A stretch of 64,000 bases of DNA from contig JAEWAX010000041.1 in NCBI GenBank assembly GCA_023391425.1, positions 134,949-198,948 on the forward strand, written 5' to 3'. The position numbers and the translations under genes are program-made. The notes beneath the pieces were generated by a model. The model did not search any database. It was not told the origin of the DNA and saw nothing but the letters and a program-made list of their open reading frames with translations. Source of the stretch: Bacillota bacterium (GTDB lineage Bacteria > Bacillota > Clostridia > Acetivibrionales > DSM-1351). The number at the start of each line of letters is the position of its first letter. The stretch's first letter is position 1. Positions 55,899-63,208 of this stretch are shown here, in pieces.

Positions 55899-57621
55899 TT
55901 GCGATAACCTCCTCCCCAAGCTGTGATACTGCAATGCTTCTATATATCTCACTATTTTTTAATAATTCTAAATGTGTCCCAATTGCTGAAATCTCACCCT
56001 CATCCAGCACGATTATTTTATCTGCAGCCTGTATAGCTGAAATCCTCTGTGCAATAACAAATACAATGGTATCATTCTTCCTCTCATTGAGAGTATTCTG
56101 TATTTTGGCTTCAGTAGCCATATCTACAGCACTTGTAGAGTCATCTAGTATAAGAAGCTTTGGATTTTTTAAGAAAGTTCTAGCTATTGAAAGTCTTTGC
56201 TTCTGCCCTCCAGAAAAATTCTTACCTCGCTGTTCAACAATACTTTTATATTTATTTTGTGATGTTGATATGAATTGATATGCCTGTGCATCAGCAAGAG
56301 CTTGCTCCATCGCCTTCTCACTACAATTCTCATTCCCCCATCTTAGATTCTCCTCAATAGTTCCTGAAAAAAGAATGTTATCTTGCATAACTACACCGAT
56401 GCTTTCTCGCAGTGCCTCAATAGACAATTGCTTAACATCAACACCGCCTATCATTACAGAACCTTCACTTGCATCATATAAACGAGGAATTAGTCCCACT
56501 AAGCTGCTTTTTCCGGAACCTGTTCCTCCGATAATTCCTATCGTTTCGCCTAGGTCTGCCTTAAAGGATATATTTTTCAGAATATACTCATCTGGTGACT
56601 GATTATATCCGAAATATACATTTTTGAATTCAACATCAAATTTTGAAATTTCAACGGGTTGCTCAGGGTTCTTTATAGTTGTCTCTGTCTCGAGTACCTC
56701 ATTCACTCTATCTGCAGAAACCTTGGCTCTTGAGAAATTAATGACCAACATAACAACCATCATCAATGACATAAGAATCTGGACCAGATAGTTCATAAAT
56801 GCCATGATTTTTCCTGTTTCCAGTTTGCCATCAATTGAGAGATTACCTCCAAACCATAGCAATGCGATTATGCTTAGGTTTAATATCAATGTCAGAAGCG
56901 GCCACAATAATACAGTGATTTTTTGAGCTTTTGTACTCCACTCCACTAGGTCATCATTAGCTATCTCAAACCGATTTTCCTCTTTTTCACTCCCTACAAA
57001 TGCCTTTACAACTCTGATTCCAAGTAGATTTTCACGCATAACAGTGTTAACTCTATCTATTTTTTGTTGCATCTTTAAAAATAGCGGAAAAGACTTGCGA
57101 ACAATTATAATTACAAAGAATATTAGAATGGGCATAGCTACAGCAAATATTAAAGTTAGCTTGAGGCTTATAGTCATAGCCATTATAATACCGCCAATAA
57201 CCAGAAGCGGAGCTCTTACCATTACTCTCAGCATCATCAATACAGTATTCTGAACTTGTGTTACATCATTTGTCAATCGTGTAATAAGTGATGATGTTTT
57301 TAGCTTATCTAGCTCTGCAAAGGACAGTGTTTGTATTTTGTCAAAAATACTTTGCCTAAGTCTTGTTCCCATTGCCATAGCAGCAAAGGAAGATAGAATA
57401 CAGCAGCCAGCTCCTCCTACAAAGCCTGTCAATGCAACAATTATCATCTTAAGCCCTGTTGTCAATATGTATTGCTTATCTCCATTTGCTATTCCAATAT
57501 CAATTATGTTCGACATTAGTGTTGGCTGCTGCAAATCCATCATTACCTCTACAAACATAAATAATGGTGCTGCAATAGCAAACAAATAGCTACCTTTTAA
57601 ATACTTAAATAATTTTTTCAT
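55888..57621 (-). CDS. ABC exporter half-transporter with degenerate Walker B
   Basis: The 577-residue protein has six membrane helices (about 15-300), Walker A IGGTGSGKSS (364-373), a canonical signature FSGGQKQRLSIA, and Walker B LLILDDSTSAVD. In Walker B the catalytic Glu is replaced by Asp494. With the partner's degenerate signature, this gives one active and one inactive ATP site, the mark of heterodimeric multidrug exporters. It overlaps the MarR gene upstream by 17 bases and the partner gene downstream by 11, so the three genes are translationally coupled. Confidence 0.93.
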   Translation of the reverse strand: MKKLFKYLKGSYLFAIAAPLFMFVEVMMDLQQPTLMSNIIDIGIANGDKQYILTTGLKMIIVALTGFVGGAGCCILSSFAAMAMGTRLRQSIFDKIQTLSFAELDKLKTSSLITRLTNDVTQVQNTVLMMLRVMVRAPLLVIGGIIMAMTISLKLTLIFAVAMPILIFFVIIIVRKSFPLFLKMQQKIDRVNTVMRENLLGIRVVKAFVGSEKEENRFEIANDDLVEWSTKAQKITVLLWPLLTLILNLSIIALLWFGGNLSIDGKLETGKIMAFMNYLVQILMSLMMVVMLVINFSRAKVSADRVNEVLETETTIKNPEQPVEISKFDVEFKNVYFGYNQSPDEYILKNISFKADLGETIGIIGGTGSGKSSLVGLIPRLYDASEGSVMIGGVDVKQLSIEALRESIGVVMQDNILFSGTIEENLRWGNENCSEKAMEQALADAQAYQFISTSQNKYKSIVEQRGKNFSGGQKQRLSIARTFLKNPKLLILDDSTSAVDMATEAKIQNTLNERKNDTIVFVIAQRISAIQAADKIIVLDEGEISAIGTHLELLKNSEIYRSIAVSQLGEEVIANVG

Positions 57622-58063
57622 TGATATTCCCTGCCCTTTGCTCTACGTCCAGCATATTCTGGTGGATTCTTGTTAGAAAGTCTTTAGCTACAATTTTTTC
57701 TTCATCTGAAAAACCTTTGAAGCATTCATCTTCAATTAAAATAGCTATTTCATCAGCAATTTTTTTCTTTTCTATCCCTTTCTCTGTTAACCTTACTTCC
57801 AAAGCGCGTTTATCACCTTTTACTGGCGTTCTAGTAATAAGATTGGCCTTTTCCATACTGTTCAAGACACTAGTAACCGATGCTGGTTCTAAATTGCAAT
57901 CTTCCGCAATCTTTCTTTGTATACATCCATTATTTTGAGATATATAGTTCAACATTCTTGGCTGGCCTGCAGTAAGTTCCTGCTTCATATATTCTGAAAT
58001 TGACCTCCGTCTGTGTGTAGTGCTGACCTTTATAAGAAGTAGATTTAGTTCTCTCTTTTCCAT
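57605..58063 (-). CDS. MarR-family repressor of the ABC exporter operon
   Basis: The 152-residue protein has the MarR winged-helix dimer layout: a helical N-terminus, then MLNYISQNNGCIQRKIAEDC, NLEPASVTSVLNSMEKANLI, the wing RTPVKGDKRALEVRLTEKG, and a helical C-terminus. It heads the operon with the two exporter genes and has a perfect 19-base-arm palindrome 25 bases upstream of its ATG, the expected autorepressor site. It probably releases DNA when a toxic compound binds. The ATG has a GGAGGT site. Confidence 0.92.
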   Translation of the reverse strand: MEKRELNLLLIKVSTTHRRRSISEYMKQELTAGQPRMLNYISQNNGCIQRKIAEDCNLEPASVTSVLNSMEKANLITRTPVKGDKRALEVRLTEKGIEKKKIADEIAILIEDECFKGFSDEEKIVAKDFLTRIHQNMLDVEQRAGNINEKII

Positions 58064-58087
58064 CTAATACCTCCAATTTTGCATTAA

Positions 58088-58126
58088 AAAATGTTAGAGT
58101 TCTAATAATTAGAACTCTAACATTTT
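58088..58126. promoter_or_regulatory. Perfect palindrome upstream of marR, likely operator
   Basis: Two 19-base arms (58088-58106 and 58108-58126) around one central base, with core TTAGAGTTCTAAT-a-ATTAGAACTCTAA. The location immediately upstream of the MarR gene fits an operator. The symmetry would also let it form a hairpin in RNA. Confidence 0.7.
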
Positions 58127-58297
58127 ATATTAACGGGTGCCTGTCTGTCAAGCACAGAGATATACTCAATAAGTATTTAAATTCTTACTTTCCAAATAAA
58201 TTGTTGCACTACAGGGAATGCTTTCCTGTATCCTAAAATTTTGATTAATTTCTTTTAAAATCTGATTGGATAAAAACTGATATTATTTGAGCCCAAC

Positions 58298-58342
58298 AAA
58301 AACTGCCTCACTCATCCCTATGAAATGAGTGGGGCAGTTTTT
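58298..58342 (-). terminator. Terminator after the first C_GCAxxG_C_C gene
   Basis: AAAAACTGCC-CACTCAT / ATGAGTG-GGCAGTTTTT forms a near-perfect stem eight bases beyond the stop. A and T runs on each side make it effective on both strands. Confidence 0.92.
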
Positions 58343-58349
58343 ATATTTA

Positions 58350-58787
58350 CTAATCAGCTACAAATTCCTCTAATAATTTTGTTGTGTTAGCAACAATTTT
58401 TGCACATCTTGTCTTAAATATGTTGTTTTCTTGCGCTTTCTGCCTATCTTCTAAATTAGCTAGATTATATTTAATAATATCTTTACAATCTAGTGCACCG
58501 TTAATTTCAATAAATCTTTCGCAAAACTGTTTGGCAATATCATAACTATCTGTTCGTACTTTTATATCTTTAGTTGAATCAACACCAAACTTTAATCCGA
58601 GTACCATTAACGCCCCAGACACGCAACCACACATTTTCCCTTGCCTTCCTACTCCCCCACCAAACGCAACAGAAATCAATGCAGCTTTTTCAAAATCCAA
58701 ACCGAAATCCTCACAGTATGCAGCTAATATTGCTTGTGAGCAATTACATCCATTTTCAAAATTGAATACAGCTTCTTCTACTTTCAT
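58350..58787 (-). CDS. C_GCAxxG_C_C family protein 1
   Basis: The 145-residue protein carries the family signature: GCNCSQAILAAYCEDFGLD, FGGGVGRQGKMCGCVSGALM, and later single cysteines in ALDCKDI and TRCAKIV. The conserved cysteines are thought to hold a redox or metal cofactor, but the biochemical role is not settled. A paralogue is encoded at 60564. The ATG has a GGAGGTG site. The gene is monocistronic, with its own terminator. Confidence 0.9.
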   Translation of the reverse strand: MKVEEAVFNFENGCNCSQAILAAYCEDFGLDFEKAALISVAFGGGVGRQGKMCGCVSGALMVLGLKFGVDSTKDIKVRTDSYDIAKQFCERFIEINGALDCKDIIKYNLANLEDRQKAQENNIFKTRCAKIVANTTKLLEEFVAD

Positions 58788-58844
58788 AAAATAACACCTC
58801 CTATAATGTATATTGGAGGTAATTATAATACAAATCTGTAATGC

Positions 58845-59756
58845 TTACTTGTTCAATAAGGCCAATTTTTTGTTATCTGGGACCAAATTAATATCCACTC
58901 GATAACGTCCTGGAGTTAAACCATAAGTATTTTTAAATAACTTAATAAAATGTGATAGATTTTCAAAACCCACAAGAAAGGCAATCTCCGTAATAGAGTA
59001 TTTAGTACTCTCCAATAAAAATGCAGCTTTCTCTATCCTTTTTTTATTAATCCAGCTATTAGGGGTATCGTTAAAAATTTTACTAAAATTGCGTTTAAAG
59101 GATGTCATACTCATACCAATATTCTGCGCATGTTCCTCTATACTAAAGTGTTTATCATAATTTTCTTCCATATGAGTTCTTAAATCAAATTTTCTTTTTT
59201 TGGATAAGTCCTCAAAAATACTGTATAGAGATTTATCATTATTTATTAGGTTCAGTAGTATTTCATAAATCTTTAGTTTAAGAATTTCCTTATAATAAAC
59301 TTGATTTGATGCAAAGTGCAGTAAAATTGATTCAACTTCCTTTTTTACTATTTCTGATACATTATACTTAAAATATGAATCACTAACATCAGATCTGTGA
59401 GCGCTTTCCATTTCTAAAATACTTTTGTACGTTTGTGCAAATTCACCAATAAAGTCATCACTTAAGCAGATAACAAGGCTTTCAAACCTTCCTTCATCAA
59501 GATCTATTATCTGATTCATTATATAGCTACCTTTTTTTACAAATATAAGCTCCCCATCTGAAATTAATACCTCTAAATTTGGAAACTTTATTTTCTTTTT
59601 ACCCCGTAAAACGAAGATGAGTATATTTGTTTTACTGTATGCGTAAACCTTTTCATCTGAAGAATACACCTTATAATTAACTAATGATATATCATCAATC
59701 ATTAAAGGATTAAATTTTTTCTGTTCATAAAAAATGCGTGGAATACATATTTTCAT
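58845..59756 (-). CDS. AraC-family transcriptional regulator
   Basis: The 303-residue regulator has an N-terminal cupin-like region (SKTNILIFVLRGKKKIKFPN) and a C-terminal AraC DNA-binding domain (EEHAQNIGMSMTSFKRNFSK and FLVGFENLSHFIKLFKNTYG). The C-terminal tail after TPGRYR is longer than usual by about 15 residues. The ATG has an AAAGGAA site. It lies between the two C_GCAxxG_C_C genes and next to the deaminase, any of which could be targets. Confidence 0.9.
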   Translation of the reverse strand: MKICIPRIFYEQKKFNPLMIDDISLVNYKVYSSDEKVYAYSKTNILIFVLRGKKKIKFPNLEVLISDGELIFVKKGSYIMNQIIDLDEGRFESLVICLSDDFIGEFAQTYKSILEMESAHRSDVSDSYFKYNVSEIVKKEVESILLHFASNQVYYKEILKLKIYEILLNLINNDKSLYSIFEDLSKKRKFDLRTHMEENYDKHFSIEEHAQNIGMSMTSFKRNFSKIFNDTPNSWINKKRIEKAAFLLESTKYSITEIAFLVGFENLSHFIKLFKNTYGLTPGRYRVDINLVPDNKKLALLNK

Positions 59757-59771
59757 TACTTTGTTCCTTTA

Positions 59772-59862
59772 TTTTATAAAAATTGTAAGGTATCCGAAAG
59801 CTAAGTACCATCAAAGTTACATAATATCCTCAACTATTTCAACCTCTCTTTTAACAAGCTTA
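59772..59862 (-). pseudogene. Diverged duplicate of the 3' end of C_GCAxxG_C_C gene 2
   Basis: About 90 bases align without gaps to 60519-60609, with roughly 85% identity by hand count. The matching part covers the last ~15 codons of the C_GCAxxG_C_C gene 2 and its 3' untranslated flank. Homology fades to the right, so only the tail of a former gene copy is left. It lies just downstream of the deaminase gene. Confidence 0.75.
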
Positions 59863-59893
59863 CAGTATACCATCATTGTATTCATCATTTTAG

Positions 59894-60409
59894 TTATGAT
59901 TCTTTAGTAGTTTTGCAATCTGATAAATGAATCGAGTGTTTAAATTCAGAATTGCTGCCGGTTGTCCAAAATTCATGATGAATTCTCAGCATGCCTTCAT
60001 TCTCCATTGGTCCATTTATAATTATACCTGAATCATCAACTTCAGCAATTTTATGAGCTGGCATGAATTTTCCCCACCCGCGTATGGCTGCAACTTGTTC
60101 TTGAGACACAAAGTAGGATACTTTTGGGATTCCAGACCATATACAAGCACCAATACACATTGGACATGGTTCATTTGATGATATTAAATGTGCTTTTAAT
60201 AAAATCTCAGAGCCATAATTCTTAATCGCTAACTGGATTGCTGACATTTCGGCATGTTCAAGTGGATTACCGGATGTTCGAGATTTATTATGACTTGATG
60301 CAATCACTTTATCATCAACAAGTATTACTGCGGCAAAGGGGGGGTTGCCAGTAGAGATAGCTTCTTTCTGAAGTTCAAGAATAATTGAAATTATTTCGTT
60401 TGAATCCAT
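59894..60409 (-). CDS. Nucleoside/base deaminase (CDA/guanine deaminase-like)
   Basis: The 171-residue protein has the zinc deaminase motifs HAEMSA (His52, Glu54) and PCPMC (Cys82, Cys85). The length and the GNPPFAAVILVDDKVI start are close to guanine deaminase and to TadA-like nucleoside deaminases. The C-terminal GPMENEGMLRIHHEFW is more like guanine deaminase. The reaction would be hydrolytic deamination of a purine base or nucleoside in the cytoplasm. The ATG has an AGGAGG site. The gene is bracketed by ~90-base direct repeats. Confidence 0.87.
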   Translation of the reverse strand: MDSNEIISIILELQKEAISTGNPPFAAVILVDDKVIASSHNKSRTSGNPLEHAEMSAIQLAIKNYGSEILLKAHLISSNEPCPMCIGACIWSGIPKVSYFVSQEQVAAIRGWGKFMPAHKIAEVDDSGIIINGPMENEGMLRIHHEFWTTGSNSEFKHSIHLSDCKTTKES

Positions 60410-60563
60410 TTTATTAAAACCTCCTAAAAGTTTGTCTAACCACTGGTTTACTTCTGAGTTGGGTTGTATGAAATATGCTAGTAAATAATTTAATCCTAGT
60501 TATTTCATTACTTCTTTACTTTATAAAAATAGTATGATATCAGAAAGCCAAGTACCGCCAAAG

Positions 60564-61001
60564 TTATAAAATATCCTCAACTATTTCAACTGCTCTTTTA
60601 ACAAACTTAGGGCAGATAGTCTTGAATAGTCCTTCTTCCCCTGCCCTTTGCAATTCCTCACTAATACTAATATCGTAATTAAGCAGTTCCTTGCACTTCA
60701 ACGATCCGAAGTCGGCTTTAAAGAATTTCGAAAACTCCTGTACAAGAGCATATGTTTTTACTTTTGCATCATTATCATCCGCTTTTGATTTTCCATACTT
60801 TAACCCTATTAGCATAACCGCCCCTGTCACAGCACCACATGTTTCGCCTGTGTGACCCATTCCACCACCAAAAGCCCCAGAAATTTCCAGAGCAGTTTCT
60901 TTATCCAAGCCTAATTCTTCACAATATGTTGTGAAAACTGCTTGCGCACAGTTAAACCCATTACTGAAGCATTGTACAGCTGATTCTGATTTACTACACA
61001 T
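60564..61001 (-). CDS. C_GCAxxG_C_C family protein 2
   Basis: The 145-residue paralogue of the gene at 58350 has GFNCAQAVFTTYCEELGLD, FGGGMGHTGETCGAVTGAVM, and later cysteines in SLKCKELL and KTICPKFV. Both copies keep all the signature positions. The start lies 16 bases after the GNAT gene stop, with an AGGGG site, so the two are likely cotranscribed. The 3' end is duplicated at 59772. Confidence 0.9.
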   Translation of the reverse strand: MCSKSESAVQCFSNGFNCAQAVFTTYCEELGLDKETALEISGAFGGGMGHTGETCGAVTGAVMLIGLKYGKSKADDNDAKVKTYALVQEFSKFFKADFGSLKCKELLNYDISISEELQRAGEEGLFKTICPKFVKRAVEIVEDIL

Positions 61002-61017
61002 ATTTTTGCCCCTTTAT

Positions 61018-61761
61018 TTATGTATTTTTGTCCAACAAAACCCTATAAAAATATTGATATTCTTCCCTAAAACCTAGCTTATTGTATAAATGTACTGCTG
61101 GTAAATTATTTATCATTACCTGCAAATAGGCATTCTTTGCACCATGAGCCTTTGCTACCTTTAGGATATTAATAAGTAATTGCGCACCATACCCATTATT
61201 TCTATGCTTTTCACTTACTACCACATCAAATATACCAACATAACCATTTTCTAATACTCCCATACCACATGCAACGACCTCGTCTTTTACTAGTAAAGAG
61301 GTATAGAACTTTTGAGGAATCAAATTGTTTAGAATCTTTTTGTGAATTTTTCTATTCTCCATACTAGTATTAAAAAAATTACAGCAGTTATCAAACCATT
61401 GGTCATCTAGCTCATTAGTTGTTATTATTGAACTGATAGAAGGCTCAAGTATGTTACTCAAACTTGAAATTTGAATACTTGTAGGATGCATTATTATGTA
61501 TCCCCTGTTTTCAAGCAATTCATCTAAATTTTCAGGATAAATAAAAGGTGTTATTTTGAACGTAGGCTTTAGGTTTTTACTTCTAAACACCATCTCACAT
61601 TTATCAATCTTTTCCTGCACACCTTCTAAAGACTTATATATAGGATTAACAGAATTTGCTCTGTTGCCGTAACCATCAGCAAATCTCAGAACCCAACCAT
61701 CATATAGAGTAGTCTGCAGTGATGGGTAAGCATTCATTTGTAGTTCTTCTAATGATCTCAT
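61018..61761 (-). CDS. GNAT-family N-acetyltransferase
   Basis: The 247-residue protein has an N-terminal region (PSLQTTLYDGWVLRFADGYG) seen in a known GNAT subgroup and a C-terminal acetyltransferase domain. The acetyl-CoA loop lies in VVSEKHRNNGYGAQLLINIL (R-x2-G-x-G/A), followed by AYLQVMINNLPAVHLYNKLGF. The substrate is unknown. It begins from an ATG with TTTAGGAGGT and precedes the C_GCAxxG_C_C gene 2 in an apparent two-gene operon. Its leader carries the structured element copy e. Confidence 0.9.
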   Translation of the reverse strand: MRSLEELQMNAYPSLQTTLYDGWVLRFADGYGNRANSVNPIYKSLEGVQEKIDKCEMVFRSKNLKPTFKITPFIYPENLDELLENRGYIIMHPTSIQISSLSNILEPSISSIITTNELDDQWFDNCCNFFNTSMENRKIHKKILNNLIPQKFYTSLLVKDEVVACGMGVLENGYVGIFDVVVSEKHRNNGYGAQLLINILKVAKAHGAKNAYLQVMINNLPAVHLYNKLGFREEYQYFYRVLLDKNT

Positions 61762-61837
61762 CAGTTGACCTCCTAAATTAAATTGATTTCTAAGTATTAT
61801 CGAGAGTTTGCTTTCCCCTAAAACTTAGAAATCTTTA

Positions 61838-61945
61838 TCTTCACGGCGATACTAACCTCCTGCTCTTTGAGCATGAGCTAAATATCGCCAAGCTCGAAAT
61901 AAGGGCGACTAAGTTCAGAACAATTCATCTGAACTAAGTCTTCTT
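61838..61945 (-). repeat. Dispersed structured element, copy e (two hairpins)
   Basis: On the minus strand, hairpin one is ACTTAGTTCAGA-n8-TCTGAACTTAGT (61908-61939), with one mismatch. Hairpin two is GGCGATA...TGCTC-aaa-GAGCA...TATCGCC (61845-61889), enclosed by CTTATTTC/GAAGATAAG. The same two parts in the same order make up copy c. The element lies 80-180 bases upstream of the GNAT gene start, so it would be in that gene's leader if transcription begins further upstream. Confidence 0.65.
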
Positions 61946-62135
61946 TATCCAAGGTCGTATTGTCTTACTCTATATAGAAGAGAGAGTACTAATGGCAATA
62001 AATATGGATAATAGTCTATGTATAATTATACATAATTATTAATATTTATGCAATAGTAAAATGTAAAAGCGCATCTATTCATGAATTCCTCCGGTAATGA
62101 CTATGTATATATTGCTTTAAAGTTTGGCATACCTT

Positions 62136-62310
62136 TTATTCCTTAGTAAATTTAACCACCCGCACAACATGATTATGAAAGTCTACAAAATATAGATTTC
62201 CTGAATTATCTACTCTCAAGCCGTGAACACCTATTCGGCAATTAAGTGCCAAACAATTATTACATGTAAGTACATCCTCGTCTGTCCCAGCTATCACATC
62301 AGTAGCAGCT
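62136..62310 (-). pseudogene. NHL-repeat protein remnant
   Basis: Directly after the stop codon of the DUF89 gene, the minus strand stays open for about 57 codons. It reads GVHGLRVDNSGNLYFVDFHN, then HVVRVVKF before TAA. This is the last NHL propeller blade (G-hxh-D-x-x-G-N-hYh-x-D-x-x-N-x-x-h). No start codon, signal peptide or further blades are present. It is the tail of a lost NHL-repeat protein, joined at its left border to unrelated sequence. Confidence 0.75.
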
Positions 62311-63186
62311 TTAAAATGTTATATTCTTCTCATTTAAAAATACACCTTTAAACTTTTCTAAGTGGAAACGCTTTACAAACCAATCACACTTACACAGAAA
62401 TAAATAGTATATATTTAGCCCTGATCCATGTAGCGTTTCAAAATTTCCTTGGCCTTTTGAAATAATAATATCAGCAGATGTTACCAGCTGTTTTACCCTG
62501 GGATCAACTTTATCCAATTGTGTCCCTGCAATCCCTGTCCCATTTCCAATTACAGGTACGATTTCTGTTAATCCCACCATATCTGCATCTTCTTTTGTAG
62601 CATCATTCAGAACTGGTTCCCCTCTTACAATAACTTTTATATCTATATTCGGATATTGATTCTTAATTTCCTTAATAAAAATTTTATCCAAAACAATTTC
62701 ACCACAATTGTCTGTTATGTAAATAAGGCTTTTAGCAGTTTGTAACTCCTCTAAGAAATTATCATATACATCTGTATAAATATCTTCTGTTATTGCACTT
62801 TTAAGTAACTGTTCATATTTTTGATTGTCAACTTGGTCCATTGCCCCATAATCAATATAGTTCCCAACTCTTGCAAATTTAAGGGCGGTGAGCAATCTAT
62901 TTTCGCTCCTGAAAATGTGACTCTCAATATCTTTTTCCTTTTGCAACATCAAATGATTGTATTCTTTTTTCTCTTTACTATAACTGTAGGTAGTTCCCCA
63001 ATATTCTCGATAACATTTATTTATTTCACAAACAATTACTGGAGCTGTTGCACTTTCACCTGCCGATGCGATTATTTCTAAAACTTTTCTCATATAATTA
63101 GATTTTTTCTCTTCATCATCAATATCTTTAATATTTTCTTCTTGTTTTTTAACTAAACAATACATACAATACGCACTAAGTTTCAT
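62311..63186 (-). CDS. DUF89/ARMT1-like damage-control phosphatase
   Basis: The 291-residue protein has the DUF89 pattern. The N-terminal helical part begins CMYCLVKKQEENI. The catalytic part has SLIYITDNCGEIVLDKIFI with the metal-binding Asp/Asn pair, VRGEPVLNDATKEDADMVGL, and DIIISKGQGNFETLHG. Members hydrolyse phosphate from damaged or side-product sugar phosphates and related metabolites using a divalent metal. Its C-terminus is close to the length of relatives, so the NHL remnant after the stop is not part of it. It lies 22 bases downstream of the HAD gene. Confidence 0.9.
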   Translation of the reverse strand: MKLSAYCMYCLVKKQEENIKDIDDEEKKSNYMRKVLEIIASAGESATAPVIVCEINKCYREYWGTTYSYSKEKKEYNHLMLQKEKDIESHIFRSENRLLTALKFARVGNYIDYGAMDQVDNQKYEQLLKSAITEDIYTDVYDNFLEELQTAKSLIYITDNCGEIVLDKIFIKEIKNQYPNIDIKVIVRGEPVLNDATKEDADMVGLTEIVPVIGNGTGIAGTQLDKVDPRVKQLVTSADIIISKGQGNFETLHGSGLNIYYLFLCKCDWFVKRFHLEKFKGVFLNEKNITF

Positions 63187-63208
63187 ATAGTAATATCTCC
63201 GCTTTCCC

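Noticed and set aside
1647..61945. The dispersed palindromes as a CRISPR array
   Set aside because: The copies are isolated by kilobases, occur on both strands and have no regular spacers or cas genes.
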